Below are positions 52,667 to 61,182 of a DNA stretch of 64,000 bases, one piece after another. Within the stretch, counting starts at the first letter, position 1; each line of letters begins with the position of its first letter. A model generated the notes under the pieces. That model saw nothing but the letters and a program-made list of their open reading frames with translations, was not told where the DNA came from and made no database searches. The stretch covers positions 558,001-622,000 of the forward strand of contig NZ_PPHF01000074.1 of the NCBI RefSeq assembly GCF_002904335.1. The letters run 5' to 3'. A program made the position numbers and the translations under genes. This DNA is from Amycolatopsis sp. CA-126428. GTDB taxonomy: Bacteria > Actinomycetota > Actinomycetes > Mycobacteriales > Pseudonocardiaceae.

Positions 52667-54028
52667 ATGCTCACCCACGCCCTGCCGCGGCGCAGCCGCC
52701 GCGGACCCGGCACCCGCTTGGCGACGTTGGCGGCGGCCCTCGCGGTCGCCGCGCTCGGCTTCGCCGTCCCCTCGGCGGCCGCCGCCGACGCGCTGATCTC
52801 GCAAGGGAAAGCCGTCACCGCGTCGTCGGTCGAGAACGCCGGCACCCCCGCGGCCGCCGCGGTGGACGGCAACACCGGCACCCGGTGGTCGTCGCAGTTC
52901 AGCGATCCACAGTGGATCCAGATCGACCTCGGCGGCGCGGCGACCGTCAGCCAGGTCGTGCTGCGCTGGGAGGCCGCTTACGCCACGGCCTACCAGATCC
53001 AGCTGTCGGACAACGGATCCAGCTGGTCCACTGTGTACCAGACGACTACGGGAACCGGCGGTACGCAGACGCTGAACGTGGCCGGCTCCGGGCGGTACGT
53101 GCGGTTGTCCGCGACCGCGCGGGCCACCCCCTACGGCGTCTCGCTGTGGGAGTTCCAGGTCTTCGGCACCGGCGGCGGGACCACACAGCCCGGAGCGGGT
53201 ACGCCGCCCGACTCCTTCTGGGGCGACACCGCCACCATCCCGGCCGCGCGGAACGTGCTGACGGTCAAGGTGCTCAACCGGACGAACGGCAAGTACCCGG
53301 ACAGCCAGGTGTACTGGAACTTCGGCGGCCAGACCCACTCGATCGCCGAGCAGCCCTACCTCGACATGCCGGCCAACTCGGCCGGGCGGATGTACTTCTA
53401 CCTGGGTACGCCGAACGGCCAGTACGCCGACTTCATCGAGTTCACCGTCGGCCCGGACGTGTTCAACGGCAACACCACCCGGGTGGACGCGTTCGCGCTG
53501 AAGCTGGCCATGCGCCTGCACGCGCACGACGGCTACGACGTGCAGGTCGGCGACGCCTACGAGCTGTTCCAGGAGGACCGCTCGGCCACGTTCGCCCGGT
53601 TCCAGAGCGAGGTGCCGACCGAGTTCAAGGGCCTGGCGACGGTGAACGCTCCGTACCGGATCCCGGCCCCGGGCAGCGCCCCGGACTTCCGCACCGGCGG
53701 CAAGTACGCGAACTACTTCACCTCCTACGCTCAGTCGGTAGGGGTCAACGAGCCCACGTCGAACATCACCGGCTGCGCCGGATCGCTGGCCGGCAACCCC
53801 GACATGTGCGCGGCGCTGAACCGGCACACGGCCCACCTGCCGCAGTCGCAGTGGCAGGACCCCTCGCGGTACTACCAGGCGGCGCCGGCGAACTACTACG
53901 CGAAGTTCTGGCACGACCACGGCATCAACCACCTCGCCTACGGCTTCCCGTACGACGACGTGGCCGCCCAGTCCTCGTTCGTTTCGCACGGAGACCCGCA
54001 GTGGCTGGTGGTCGCCGTCGGCTGGTGA
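52667..54028 (+). CDS. secreted F5/8C-GH64 endo-1,3-beta-glucanase-like protein
   Basis: The 453-residue protein has a signal peptide (about 1-40) and an F5/8C discoidin-like domain (about 41-170). A region with GH64/thaumatin-like features follows (about 180-453): DSFWGDTATIP, PYLDMPANSAGRMYFYLG, YADFIEFTV, YGFPYDDVAAQSSFVSHGDP. GH64 enzymes release oligosaccharides from beta-1,3-glucan of fungal walls. ATG 52667 is preceded by AGGGAGGA. The catalytic part looks shorter than the usual 360-400 residues, so activity is likely but not certain. Confidence 0.85.
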   Translation: MLTHALPRRSRRGPGTRLATLAAALAVAALGFAVPSAAAADALISQGKAVTASSVENAGTPAAAAVDGNTGTRWSSQFSDPQWIQIDLGGAATVSQVVLRWEAAYATAYQIQLSDNGSSWSTVYQTTTGTGGTQTLNVAGSGRYVRLSATARATPYGVSLWEFQVFGTGGGTTQPGAGTPPDSFWGDTATIPAARNVLTVKVLNRTNGKYPDSQVYWNFGGQTHSIAEQPYLDMPANSAGRMYFYLGTPNGQYADFIEFTVGPDVFNGNTTRVDAFALKLAMRLHAHDGYDVQVGDAYELFQEDRSATFARFQSEVPTEFKGLATVNAPYRIPAPGSAPDFRTGGKYANYFTSYAQSVGVNEPTSNITGCAGSLAGNPDMCAALNRHTAHLPQSQWQDPSRYYQAAPANYYAKFWHDHGINHLAYGFPYDDVAAQSSFVSHGDPQWLVVAVGW

Positions 54029-54125
54029 CCAGGGCGAGGCCCGGCGGCGGCTCCGGTCAGGCCCGCAACGGTCCCAGCAGGCGCGCAGCCAGCACACCCG
54101 GCCATCCGGGTGATAGGAATGGCCG

Positions 54126-55448
54126 GTGACCGAACCGAACCTGATCGAAGCCGCCGCGGCCGAGGCCGTCACGCTGACCAGTGAGCTCATCCGCATCGAC
54201 ACGACCAACACCGGCGATCCCGACACGCTGGCCGGCGAGCGGGTGGCGGCGGAGTACGTGGCGGAGAAGCTGACCGACGCCGGCTACGAGATCACCTACG
54301 TCGAGTCGGGCGGGAAGAACCGGCACAACGTGATCGTCCGGCTCGAAGGCGCCGACCGGTCGCGGGGCGCGCTGCTCATCCACGGCCACCTCGACGCCGT
54401 GCCCGCCGATCCGTCGGAGTGGTCGGTCCACCCCTTCTCCGGGGCGATCCAGGACGACTACGTCTGGGGCCGCGGCGCGGTCGACATGAAGGACATGTGC
54501 GGGATGGCGCTCGCGCTGGCCCGGCACTACAAGCTGAACAACGTGGTGCCCCCGCGTGACCTGGTCTTCGCCTTCCTGGCCGACGAGGAGGCCGGGGGCA
54601 AGTACGGCGCCCAGTGGCTGGTGGAGAACCGGCCCGAGCTGTTCGAGGGCGTCACCGAGGCGATCAGCGAGGTCGGCGGCTTCTCCATCACGCTCAAGGA
54701 CGACGTCCGGGCGTACCTCATCGAGACGGCGGAGAAGGGCATCCGCTGGATGAAGCTGCGCGTGCGCGGCACCGCCGGGCACGGGTCGATGATCCACCGC
54801 GACAACGCGGTCACGAAGCTGGCCGAAGCCGTGGCGAAGCTCGGCAACCACCGGTTCCCGCTCGTGCTGACCGACTCGGTGAAGGAGTTCCTCGCCGGTG
54901 TCACCGAGATCACCGGCTGGGACTTCCCCGAGGACGACCTGGAGGGCTCGGTCGCCAAGCTGGGCAACATCTCCCGGATGATCGGCGCGACCCTGCGCGA
55001 CACCGCCAACCCGACCATGCTCACCGCCGGGTACAAGTCGAACGTCATCCCGTCGGTCGCCGAGGCGGCGGTCGACTGCCGGATCCTGCCCGGCCGCCTG
55101 GAGGCCTTCGACCGCGAGCTCGACGAGCTGCTCGGCCCGGACATCGAGAAGGAGTGGATGGAGCTCCCGCCGGTCGAGACGACCTTCGACGGCGCGCTCG
55201 TGGACGCCATGACCGCCGCGGTCCTGGCCGAAGACCCGGGCGCGAAGACGCTGCCCTACATGCTGTCCGGCGGCACCGACGCGAAGTCGTTCCAGGAGCT
55301 GGGCATCCGCAACTTCGGCTTCGCGCCGCTCAAGCTGCCCGCGGACCTCGACTTCTCGGCGCTGTTCCACGGCGTCGACGAGCGGGTCCCGGTCGAGGCG
55401 CTGAAGTTCGGCACCCGCGTGCTGGACCGGTTCCTGCGCACGTCCTGA
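54126..55448 (+). CDS. M20/M25 family metallopeptidase-like protein
   Basis: The 440-residue dizinc peptidase-like enzyme has metal ligands His88 and Asp90 in HGHLDAVP, Asp120 in GAVDMKD and Glu154/155 in DEEAGGKYG. A dimerisation insert and a C-terminal GGTDAK/FHGVDERV segment follow. Such enzymes act as succinyl-diaminopimelate desuccinylase-like, acylase or dipeptidase proteins. GTG 54126 follows TAGGAA (54114-54119) by 6 nt, indicating leaderless transcription. Its TGA overlaps the next ATG (TGATG). Confidence 0.9.
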   Translation: MTEPNLIEAAAAEAVTLTSELIRIDTTNTGDPDTLAGERVAAEYVAEKLTDAGYEITYVESGGKNRHNVIVRLEGADRSRGALLIHGHLDAVPADPSEWSVHPFSGAIQDDYVWGRGAVDMKDMCGMALALARHYKLNNVVPPRDLVFAFLADEEAGGKYGAQWLVENRPELFEGVTEAISEVGGFSITLKDDVRAYLIETAEKGIRWMKLRVRGTAGHGSMIHRDNAVTKLAEAVAKLGNHRFPLVLTDSVKEFLAGVTEITGWDFPEDDLEGSVAKLGNISRMIGATLRDTANPTMLTAGYKSNVIPSVAEAAVDCRILPGRLEAFDRELDELLGPDIEKEWMELPPVETTFDGALVDAMTAAVLAEDPGAKTLPYMLSGGTDAKSFQELGIRNFGFAPLKLPADLDFSALFHGVDERVPVEALKFGTRVLDRFLRTS

Positions 55449-56329
55449 TGACCGGGTTCGCGCTCGCCGACGGCACGCCCCTGCAGGTGATCCGCAGGGG
55501 CGACCCGGCCGCGCCGGTGACCGTGGTGTTCGTCCACGGCTACGCGCTCGACCAGCGCAGCTGGGGCCGGATCGCGCCGCTGGTGCCGGACGCCGCCGGC
55601 GGGCCGGTGGCGGTGCTGACCTACGACCAGCGCGGGCACGGCGGCTCGGGGCGGGCGCGGCGCGGGACGGCGACCATGGCGCAGCTCGGCGACGACCTCG
55701 CCGAGCTGCTGGCGCGCGAGGTCCCCGAGGGCCGGGTCGTGCTGGTCGGCCACGACATGGGCGGCCTGGCCGTCATGTCGCTGTCGCAGCGGCACCCCGA
55801 CCTGTTCGCCGCGCGGGTGGCGGGGCTGGTGCTGCTGGCGACGTCGTCGGGCACGCTCGCCGCGGAGGTGTCGGCGACCTGGCCGAACGCGCTGGGGAAG
55901 CTGGCCCGCGACCTCGAGGCGGTGCTCGGCTCGAAGCTGTTCGGCGTCGTGCGGGAGCACACCAGCCGGGCGGTCAGCGCCGGGCTGCGCTGGTGGCTGT
56001 TCGGCGACGACCCGGACCCGGACCTGGTCGAACTGACCGTGAAGATGATCCGCGGCAACTGGCCCCACACCGTGTCCGTGTTCCGCCCCGCCATGGACGC
56101 CTACGCGCGCGAAGCGGCGTTGGCCCAGGTCGCCGACCTGCCGGTGACGGCGATCGTGGGGGAGCGGGACCGGATCGTCCGCGCGTCCGATGTGGAGCAG
56201 TGGGTCCGCGGCCTCGGCAACGGCACCGCCGTGGTGCTGCCCGGGGTGGGGCACGTCGTGCCGCTGGAGGCCGCGGCCCAGGTGCTGCCGCGGATCGTTG
56301 CGCTGGTCAACGCGAGCCAGCGGAGCTGA
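55448..56329 (+). CDS. alpha/beta hydrolase with Asp nucleophile motif (GHDMG)
   Basis: The 293-residue alpha/beta hydrolase has FVHGYALDQRSW, YDQRGHGGSG, the nucleophile elbow GHDMG with Asp103 where serine hydrolases have Ser, then IVGERDRIV and VGHVVPLE for acid and His. Asp at this position occurs in epoxide hydrolases and haloalkane dehalogenases, so one of these chemistries is more likely than esterase/peptidase. It is translationally coupled to the M20 gene. Confidence 0.88.
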   Translation: MTGFALADGTPLQVIRRGDPAAPVTVVFVHGYALDQRSWGRIAPLVPDAAGGPVAVLTYDQRGHGGSGRARRGTATMAQLGDDLAELLAREVPEGRVVLVGHDMGGLAVMSLSQRHPDLFAARVAGLVLLATSSGTLAAEVSATWPNALGKLARDLEAVLGSKLFGVVREHTSRAVSAGLRWWLFGDDPDPDLVELTVKMIRGNWPHTVSVFRPAMDAYAREAALAQVADLPVTAIVGERDRIVRASDVEQWVRGLGNGTAVVLPGVGHVVPLEAAAQVLPRIVALVNASQRS

Positions 56330-56331
56330 GC

Positions 56332-57030
56332 TCACCCGGCGCGGGTGCCCGCGGCGAGGAAGATCGGCACGGCGACGAACAGCCGGTCGTCGCGGGCCCG
56401 GGCGGCCTGCTCGGCCAGCCAGGTCCCGTCGCCGCCGAGGTTGGCGAGCACCGGCAAGGCCCCGGCGTCGGTCCACACGAGCGCGTGGACCTCGACGGTG
56501 ACGTCGGTGAACCCGTGGTCCAGCAAGAGGTTCCGGTACCGCCGCGCGATCCGGGGGTGGGGCATGCCGTCCGCGCGCGTGTGGACGATCGAGCGGGTGC
56601 GTACGGGATCGTCGGAGTCGATCACGATGGTGTCCCAGTCCTGGCCGGTGAGCACCGCGCGCCCGCCCGGGGCCAGGACGCGCCGGGCCTCGGCGACGGC
56701 GAGCGCGGGTTCGGGCAGGACGTGCAGGACCTTGTCGGCGCGGTAGCCGGTGACCGAGCCGTCGCCGAGGGGTAAGGCGGCAGCGTCGGCGACGTGGAAC
56801 TCGCCGGCGGGCCAGCGGGCGGTGGCCGTCTCGATCATGGCCGGGTCGGCGTCGACGCCGATGGCCCGCGCCCCGCGGGCGGCCAGCTCGCCGACGGCCC
56901 GGCCGCTGCCGCAGCCGACGTCGACCACGGCGTCGCCGAGGCCTCGGTAGGTGCGTTCCCGCAGGGCCACGGCTCGCGGGCGGTCGTCGAGGGCGTCGAG
57001 GAGCGTGAGCAACGTGGACATGGGGCTCAT
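56332..57030 (-). CDS. class I SAM-dependent methyltransferase
   Basis: The 232-residue protein has the SAM-binding GCGSG loop (VVDVGCGSGRAVGELA), the acidic VDADPAMIE end and the post-II VLAPGGRAVL strand. Cys/Trp-rich signatures for DNA, rRNA or small-molecule subtypes are absent, so the substrate is open. Starts at ATG 57030 or ATG 57021. Only about 20 bp separate it from the divergent MerR gene, so the regulator probably controls both. Confidence 0.85.
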   Translation of the reverse strand: MSPMSTLLTLLDALDDRPRAVALRERTYRGLGDAVVDVGCGSGRAVGELAARGARAIGVDADPAMIETATARWPAGEFHVADAAALPLGDGSVTGYRADKVLHVLPEPALAVAEARRVLAPGGRAVLTGQDWDTIVIDSDDPVRTRSIVHTRADGMPHPRIARRYRNLLLDHGFTDVTVEVHALVWTDAGALPVLANLGGDGTWLAEQAARARDDRLFVAVPIFLAAGTRAG

Positions 57031-57049
57031 CCTGCGACTTAATGCCGGG

Positions 57050-57439
57050 ATGAAGTCAATCGGCGAAGTGGCGGCCCGGTTCGGGCTGCCCGCTCACGTG
57101 CTGCGCTACTGGGAGGCGGAAGGGCTGCTGGCCCCAGCCCGGGTGGGGCCTCGGCGTCGCTACAGCGAGGCGGATCTGCACCGGGTGGCCGCCATTCTGG
57201 TCGCGAAGGAGGCCGGGTTCGAGCTCGCGGCCATCCGGACGATGCTGACCGCGCGGTCCGCGGCGGACCGCGCGGCGATGGCGGCCCGGCAGCGCGAGCG
57301 GCTGCGGACCCGGATCGCCCGGGCGCAGGCCGCGCTCGAGCTCCTGGACGGCGATTGCCCGCACGACGACCTGATGACGTGCCCGCACTTCCAGGATCTG
57401 CTTACCGAACGGCTCGACCGACAAGAAGCGAGTTCTTGA
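57050..57439 (+). CDS. MerR family transcriptional regulator
   Basis: The 129-residue MerR protein has a winged helix (1-70; KSIGEVAARFGLPAHVLRYWE and RRRYSEADL) and a short dimerisation helix. The HDDLMTCPHF tail carries Cys and His that might bind metal or drug. ATG 57050 is preceded by no clear ribosome-binding site, so it is probably leaderless. It is divergent from a methyltransferase gene with a gap near 20 bp. Confidence 0.9.
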   Translation: MKSIGEVAARFGLPAHVLRYWEAEGLLAPARVGPRRRYSEADLHRVAAILVAKEAGFELAAIRTMLTARSAADRAAMAARQRERLRTRIARAQAALELLDGDCPHDDLMTCPHFQDLLTERLDRQEASS

Positions 57440-57441
57440 CA
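57422..57441. promoter_or_regulatory. inverted repeat and -35 box upstream of the ArsR-type gene
   Basis: CAAGAA-GCGAG-TTCTTG (57422-57438) is a perfect 6-5-6 inverted repeat. It overlaps TTGACA (57436-57441), a consensus -35 box for the gene starting at 57472. It also lies over the end of the MerR gene. Probable ArsR-family operator. Confidence 0.55.
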
Positions 57442-57471
57442 ACTTCTCTGTTCGGCCGGGATGCTGGGCCC

Positions 57472-58059
57472 ATGTTTCCCGTGGCGGTGATCGAAGACGC
57501 GGCGGCGGCCGAGGTGTCGCTGGACCCGGTCCGCGCGCGGCTGCTGGCCGAACTGGCCGAGCCGGCATCGGCGACGATGCTCTCCTCCCGCGTCGGCCTG
57601 CCGCGCCAGAAGGTCAACTACCACCTACGGGCGCTGGAGAAGCACGGCCTGGTGGAGCTGGTCGAAGAACGCCGCAAGGGCAACGTCACCGAGCGGATGA
57701 TGCGGGCGACGGCGGCCTCGTACGTCATCTCGCCGACGGCGCTGGCCGCGGTCCAGCCGGACCCGGCCCGCTCACCCGACCGGCTCTCGGCGCGGTGGCT
57801 GCTCGCCGTCGCCGGCCGGCTGGTGCGTGACGTCGGCCTGCTGATCACCGGCGCGGCGAAGGCCCAGCAGCGCGTCGCGACCTTCGCGCTCGACGGCGAG
57901 GTGCGGTTCGCCTCCGCCGCCGACCGGGCCGCGTTCGCCGAGGAGCTCACGACCGCGGTCACGACGCTGGTGGGCAAGTACCACGACGAGACGGCCGAGA
58001 AGGGCCGCCCGCACCGGGTGGTCGTCGCCGTGCACCCGAGCGTCCCCGAGGAGTCCTGA
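57472..58059 (+). CDS. ArsR-like winged-helix regulator
   Basis: The 195-residue protein has an ArsR/YlmH-type winged helix (about 15-80, with VGLPRQKVNYHLRALEKHGLVEL). A C-terminal domain of about 100 residues is rich in Arg/Asp and suits the ArsR-SRPBCC pairs of actinobacteria. ATG 57472 follows a TTGACA box by about 30 nt and lacks a ribosome-binding site. It ends 1 bp before the SRPBCC gene, so they are co-expressed. Confidence 0.85.
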   Translation: MFPVAVIEDAAAAEVSLDPVRARLLAELAEPASATMLSSRVGLPRQKVNYHLRALEKHGLVELVEERRKGNVTERMMRATAASYVISPTALAAVQPDPARSPDRLSARWLLAVAGRLVRDVGLLITGAAKAQQRVATFALDGEVRFASAADRAAFAEELTTAVTTLVGKYHDETAEKGRPHRVVVAVHPSVPEES

Positions 58060-58060
58060 G

Positions 58061-58798
58061 GTGGGACCCGAATTCGAACTGACCGACACCGCCGAGGTCG
58101 GCGCCACGCCCGAGCAGGTGTGGGCCGCCATCGCGACCGGTCCCGGCATCGACTCGTGGTTCATGGGCCGCAACGAGGTCCACGGCGGCCCCGGCGGCAC
58201 GGTCCGCGGCGCCTTCGGCGGGTACGAGCCGGAGTACCGGATCCACGAGTGGGAGCCGCCCGCCAAGCTCGCCTACGGCAGCGGGACGGCGCCGGACGGA
58301 CGGCGGATCGCCTACGAGTTCCTCGTCGAGGGCCGGGCCGGCGGCAGCTCGGTGATCCGGTGCGTCACCAGCGGTTTCCTGCCCGGCGACGATTGGGAGG
58401 ACGAGTTCGAGGCGATGACCGCGGGCGGCGCGCTGTTCTTCCGCACCCTGGTCGAGTACGTCACGCGCTTCACCGGCCGCACGGCGGTGCCGGTGACGGC
58501 GTTCGGCCCGCCGGTGGGGGACTGGGACCAGGCGTGGGCGCGGCTGGGCACGGCCCTCGGCCTGCCGGCGCGACCCGCCGAAGGCGACCGCGTCCGGATC
58601 GAGCCGGGCGGCCGGGAGGGCGTCGTCTACCTCGTGAACGACCAGGCCGTCGGCGTGCGCACCGCGGAAGCGATGTACCGCTTCCTGCGCGGCTTCCACG
58701 GGCCGATGGTCGCCTCCCACCACGTCTTCACGCCGGGCACCGACCCCGGCTCCGAGGAGAAGGCCTGGGGCGAGTGGCTGAACCGGGTGTCCGGCTAG
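58061..58798 (+). CDS. SRPBCC (AHSA1-like) domain protein
   Basis: The 245-residue protein has an SRPBCC/AHSA1 fold in its first 150 residues (TEVGATPEQVWAAIATGPGIDSWF and IHEWEPPAKLAY). A C-terminal segment of about 90 residues is less typical. Such proteins bind hydrophobic ligands or chaperone complexes; with an ArsR regulator just upstream, it may be a toxic-compound response or lipid-binding protein. GTG 58061 follows the previous stop by 1 bp. Its end overlaps the DUF5703 gene by 4 bp on the other strand. Confidence 0.85.
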   Translation: MGPEFELTDTAEVGATPEQVWAAIATGPGIDSWFMGRNEVHGGPGGTVRGAFGGYEPEYRIHEWEPPAKLAYGSGTAPDGRRIAYEFLVEGRAGGSSVIRCVTSGFLPGDDWEDEFEAMTAGGALFFRTLVEYVTRFTGRTAVPVTAFGPPVGDWDQAWARLGTALGLPARPAEGDRVRIEPGGREGVVYLVNDQAVGVRTAEAMYRFLRGFHGPMVASHHVFTPGTDPGSEEKAWGEWLNRVSG

Positions 58799-59019
58799 GT
58801 CGGCAGGGCGCCGGGCAGGCTCTGGGCCGTCTTCTTGCGGCGCAGCCAGACCCGGCGCGTCCCGTCGGCGTAGAGCCGCACGGTGCGCAGTTCCCAGCCC
58901 GCGAACTCCGCGTGGATGGAGAGCTGGATCGCCGCCGCACGCCGGGACACGCCCGGGGGGAGGTGCAGACGGCGATACTCCCAATCCCCTTCGACCACCG
59001 CCTCGCTGACCGCTGTCAT
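58795..59019 (-). CDS. DUF5703 family small protein
   Basis: The 74-residue protein has the pattern WEYRRLHLPPGVSRRAA...HAEFAGWEL...RLYADGTRRVWLRRK seen in the actinobacterial DUF5703 family; function unknown. Its ATG overlaps the lipoprotein gene's stop (ATGA), so they form an operon, which is a common neighbourhood for this family. Confidence 0.8.
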   Translation of the reverse strand: MTAVSEAVVEGDWEYRRLHLPPGVSRRAAAIQLSIHAEFAGWELRTVRLYADGTRRVWLRRKKTAQSLPGALPT

Positions 59020-60074
59020 GGCTGGATCACCTGGGTCCCTTCTCCGGCGGCCGAGCCGACGATCACCCGGCCGCTCTTCTCGTCCACCCCGACCGAGTCC
59101 GGCTGGCGCACGGTGGGGAACCGGTACTTCTCCACGGGCTCGCCCCCGCGGACGTCGAAGCCGGCCACTTCGTTGCGTTCGGTGAGCGTCACCCACGCCA
59201 GGCTGCGCGTCGCGTCGTACGCGATCCCGTACGCCCCGCCCGGCACCGGGAACCGCTGCTTCAGGATCAGCGGGCCCGCCGAGAACGCCAGCAGCGCCCC
59301 CGCCCGCGCGTCGGTCACCAGCACCCGCCCGTAGGAGTCCGCCACGGCGTTCGCGGCGCCATCGCCCGCCCGCAGGCCCTCGTCGACCTTCCCGCCCGCG
59401 ACGTCGACCGAGAACACCGCCGTCCGCAGCCGGTCCAGCACCACCACGCCGTTCCCGGTGTCGACCACGTCGTCGGCGCTGTAGAGCTGCCCGCCGATCG
59501 TCCGCGCCGGACCCGCCGCCGGCAGCACCCGGATGTCCTTGCCCGCCCCCATCGCGACCAGCCGATCCGCCCCGAACGCGATGCTCGACGCCGGCTGCCC
59601 GCCCGTCTTCGTCCCGGTCAGCTTCCGGTCCGGCAACGTCAGCTGCTGCACCACACCCTGATCGGGCTCGGCGATCTCGACCCGCCCCGGCGCCACCGTC
59701 AGCCGCGAGACCTTGCCGTATAACGGCATATTCACCGGGGGTGACGCGAGCGCGTTCAAGTCGTACAGCTGCAACGCCGGCGGCGAGGAAACCGCGACGA
59801 CGAGGGTCGAGTTCTTCGCGTCCACGGCGACGGCCGACACCGCGCCCGTCCCGAGCACCTGACCGGCGGGTTTCACGGTCACGGCGGGGGAGACGGCCGG
59901 GCGGGCGGCGGTCGGGTTCGCCACGATCTGCAGGTCGTCGGAGGTCGACTTGACCGACGAACAGCCCGAGAGCACGAGGGCACCGGCGAGCGGGAGCGCG
60001 ATCCACGACACGGCGGCGAGCCGACGCACGTTGCGGCCTCCAGTTGTCCCTCGGCGGGCGGTCTTCACCAGCAT
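59016..60074 (-). CDS. lipoprotein with beta-propeller-like repeats
   Basis: The 352-residue protein has a lipobox LVLSGCSS (Cys near residue 38) following a basic/hydrophobic signal. About six repeats with GxxxxxVxD/VxN-type strand patterns follow (VAVDAKNSTLVVAVS; GNGVVVLDRLRTAV; SYGRVLVTDARAG), as in 40-residue-repeat propeller proteins. Likely attached to the outer leaflet of the membrane with an extracytoplasmic propeller. It is co-transcribed with the DUF5703 gene. No enzymatic motif seen; function unknown. Confidence 0.82.
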   Translation of the reverse strand: MLVKTARRGTTGGRNVRRLAAVSWIALPLAGALVLSGCSSVKSTSDDLQIVANPTAARPAVSPAVTVKPAGQVLGTGAVSAVAVDAKNSTLVVAVSSPPALQLYDLNALASPPVNMPLYGKVSRLTVAPGRVEIAEPDQGVVQQLTLPDRKLTGTKTGGQPASSIAFGADRLVAMGAGKDIRVLPAAGPARTIGGQLYSADDVVDTGNGVVVLDRLRTAVFSVDVAGGKVDEGLRAGDGAANAVADSYGRVLVTDARAGALLAFSAGPLILKQRFPVPGGAYGIAYDATRSLAWVTLTERNEVAGFDVRGGEPVEKYRFPTVRQPDSVGVDEKSGRVIVGSAAGEGTQVIQP

Positions 60075-60127
60075 GCTCCCTGATCGACGTGTCGTCACGT
60101 GCGTGTCACCGAACAGACACCTGGCGC

Positions 60128-61096
60128 TCACCGCGGCCAGCGTTCGGGGTAGCCGACCTCGATCGCGCTGACGTCGTCGAGCGCGGATCGGATGGCGGGC
60201 GGGAGGGTGATGCCCTCCGCCGTCAGCGAGCCGGTGAGCTGGCCGGTGTCGCGCGCGCCGACGACCGGGGCGACGACGCCGGGCCGGTCGCGGACCCAGG
60301 CCAGGGCGACGGCCAGCGGGGACGTGCCGAGCCCGTCGGCGGCGGTCGCGACGGCCTGCACGATCCGGGCGGCGCGGTCGGTGCGGTGGTGCTCGACGTA
60401 GCCGGCGTAGGCGCTGTTCGCGCCGCGCGAGTCGGCGGGCGTGCCGGTGCGGTACTTGCCGGTCAGCACGCCCCGGCCGAGCGGCGCCCAGGGCAGCAGC
60501 CCGATGCCGTGGTGCGCGGCCGCGGGCACGACCTCGCGGTCCACGCCGCGTTCCAGCAGCGAGTACTCGACCTGGGTGGAGACGATCGGCGCGAGGGCCG
60601 AGGCGCCCGCGGCGGCGGTGGCCAGCTGCCAGCCCGCGTAGTTCGAGACGCCGACGTAGCGAACCTTTCCGCTGGTCACGGCGTATTCGAGGGCGGCCAG
60701 CGTCTCGGCGAGCGGCGCGCAGTCGTCCCAGGCGTGCAGCTGCCACAGGTCGATGTGGTCGGTGCCGAGCCGCTTGAGCGAGCCGTCGAGCGCGGTGAGC
60801 AGCGCGCCGCGCGAGGCGCCGCCGCCGAACGGGCCGTCGTCGCGCCGGGCGACCGCCTTCGTGGCCAGGACGACGTCGTCGCGGGGCACGAGGTCGCCGA
60901 GCAGCGAGCCGAGCACTCGCTCGCTCTCGCCCTCGCCGTAGATGTCGGCCGTGTCCACCAGGGTGCCGCCGGCGTCGACGAAGGCGACCAGTTGGCTGGC
61001 CGCCTCCTCCGCGTCCGTGTCGCCACCCCAGGTCATGGTGCCGAGCGCCATACGGGAGACGCGCAGTCCCGAGCGGCCGAGCAGTCGCTTTTCCAC
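60128..61096 (-). CDS. aldo/keto reductase
   Basis: The 322-residue NADPH-dependent TIM-barrel reductase has DTADIYGEGESE with catalytic Asp and Tyr, an active-site Lys in LATKAV and a His in LWQLHAWD. It carries the typical YVGVSNYAGW strand and a C-terminal cofactor clamp. GTG 61096 is preferred over ATG 61159: homology begins there and TAGGCT (61110-61105) lies 8 nt upstream. Reduces aldehydes or ketones; substrate unknown. Divergent from the LLM-type oxidoreductase gene. Confidence 0.9.
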   Translation of the reverse strand: MEKRLLGRSGLRVSRMALGTMTWGGDTDAEEAASQLVAFVDAGGTLVDTADIYGEGESERVLGSLLGDLVPRDDVVLATKAVARRDDGPFGGGASRGALLTALDGSLKRLGTDHIDLWQLHAWDDCAPLAETLAALEYAVTSGKVRYVGVSNYAGWQLATAAAGASALAPIVSTQVEYSLLERGVDREVVPAAAHHGIGLLPWAPLGRGVLTGKYRTGTPADSRGANSAYAGYVEHHRTDRAARIVQAVATAADGLGTSPLAVALAWVRDRPGVVAPVVGARDTGQLTGSLTAEGITLPPAIRSALDDVSAIEVGYPERWPR

Positions 61097-61182
61097 GACC
61101 GCCGAGCCTAGTGGGCTGCCCCGTCCGGAGGAGACCAAGGTGAGTCGTGTCGCGATCATGGCCCCCGTTAGGGTCTGGCCCC

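Noticed and set aside
52421..59735. Similar AT-rich strings GTATAACGCCATATTCA (52421) and GTATAACGGCATATTCA (59719)
   Set aside because: The second lies inside the coding sequence of the lipoprotein gene, and a one-mismatch 17-mer pair can arise by chance in 64 kb. I could not show a shared function.
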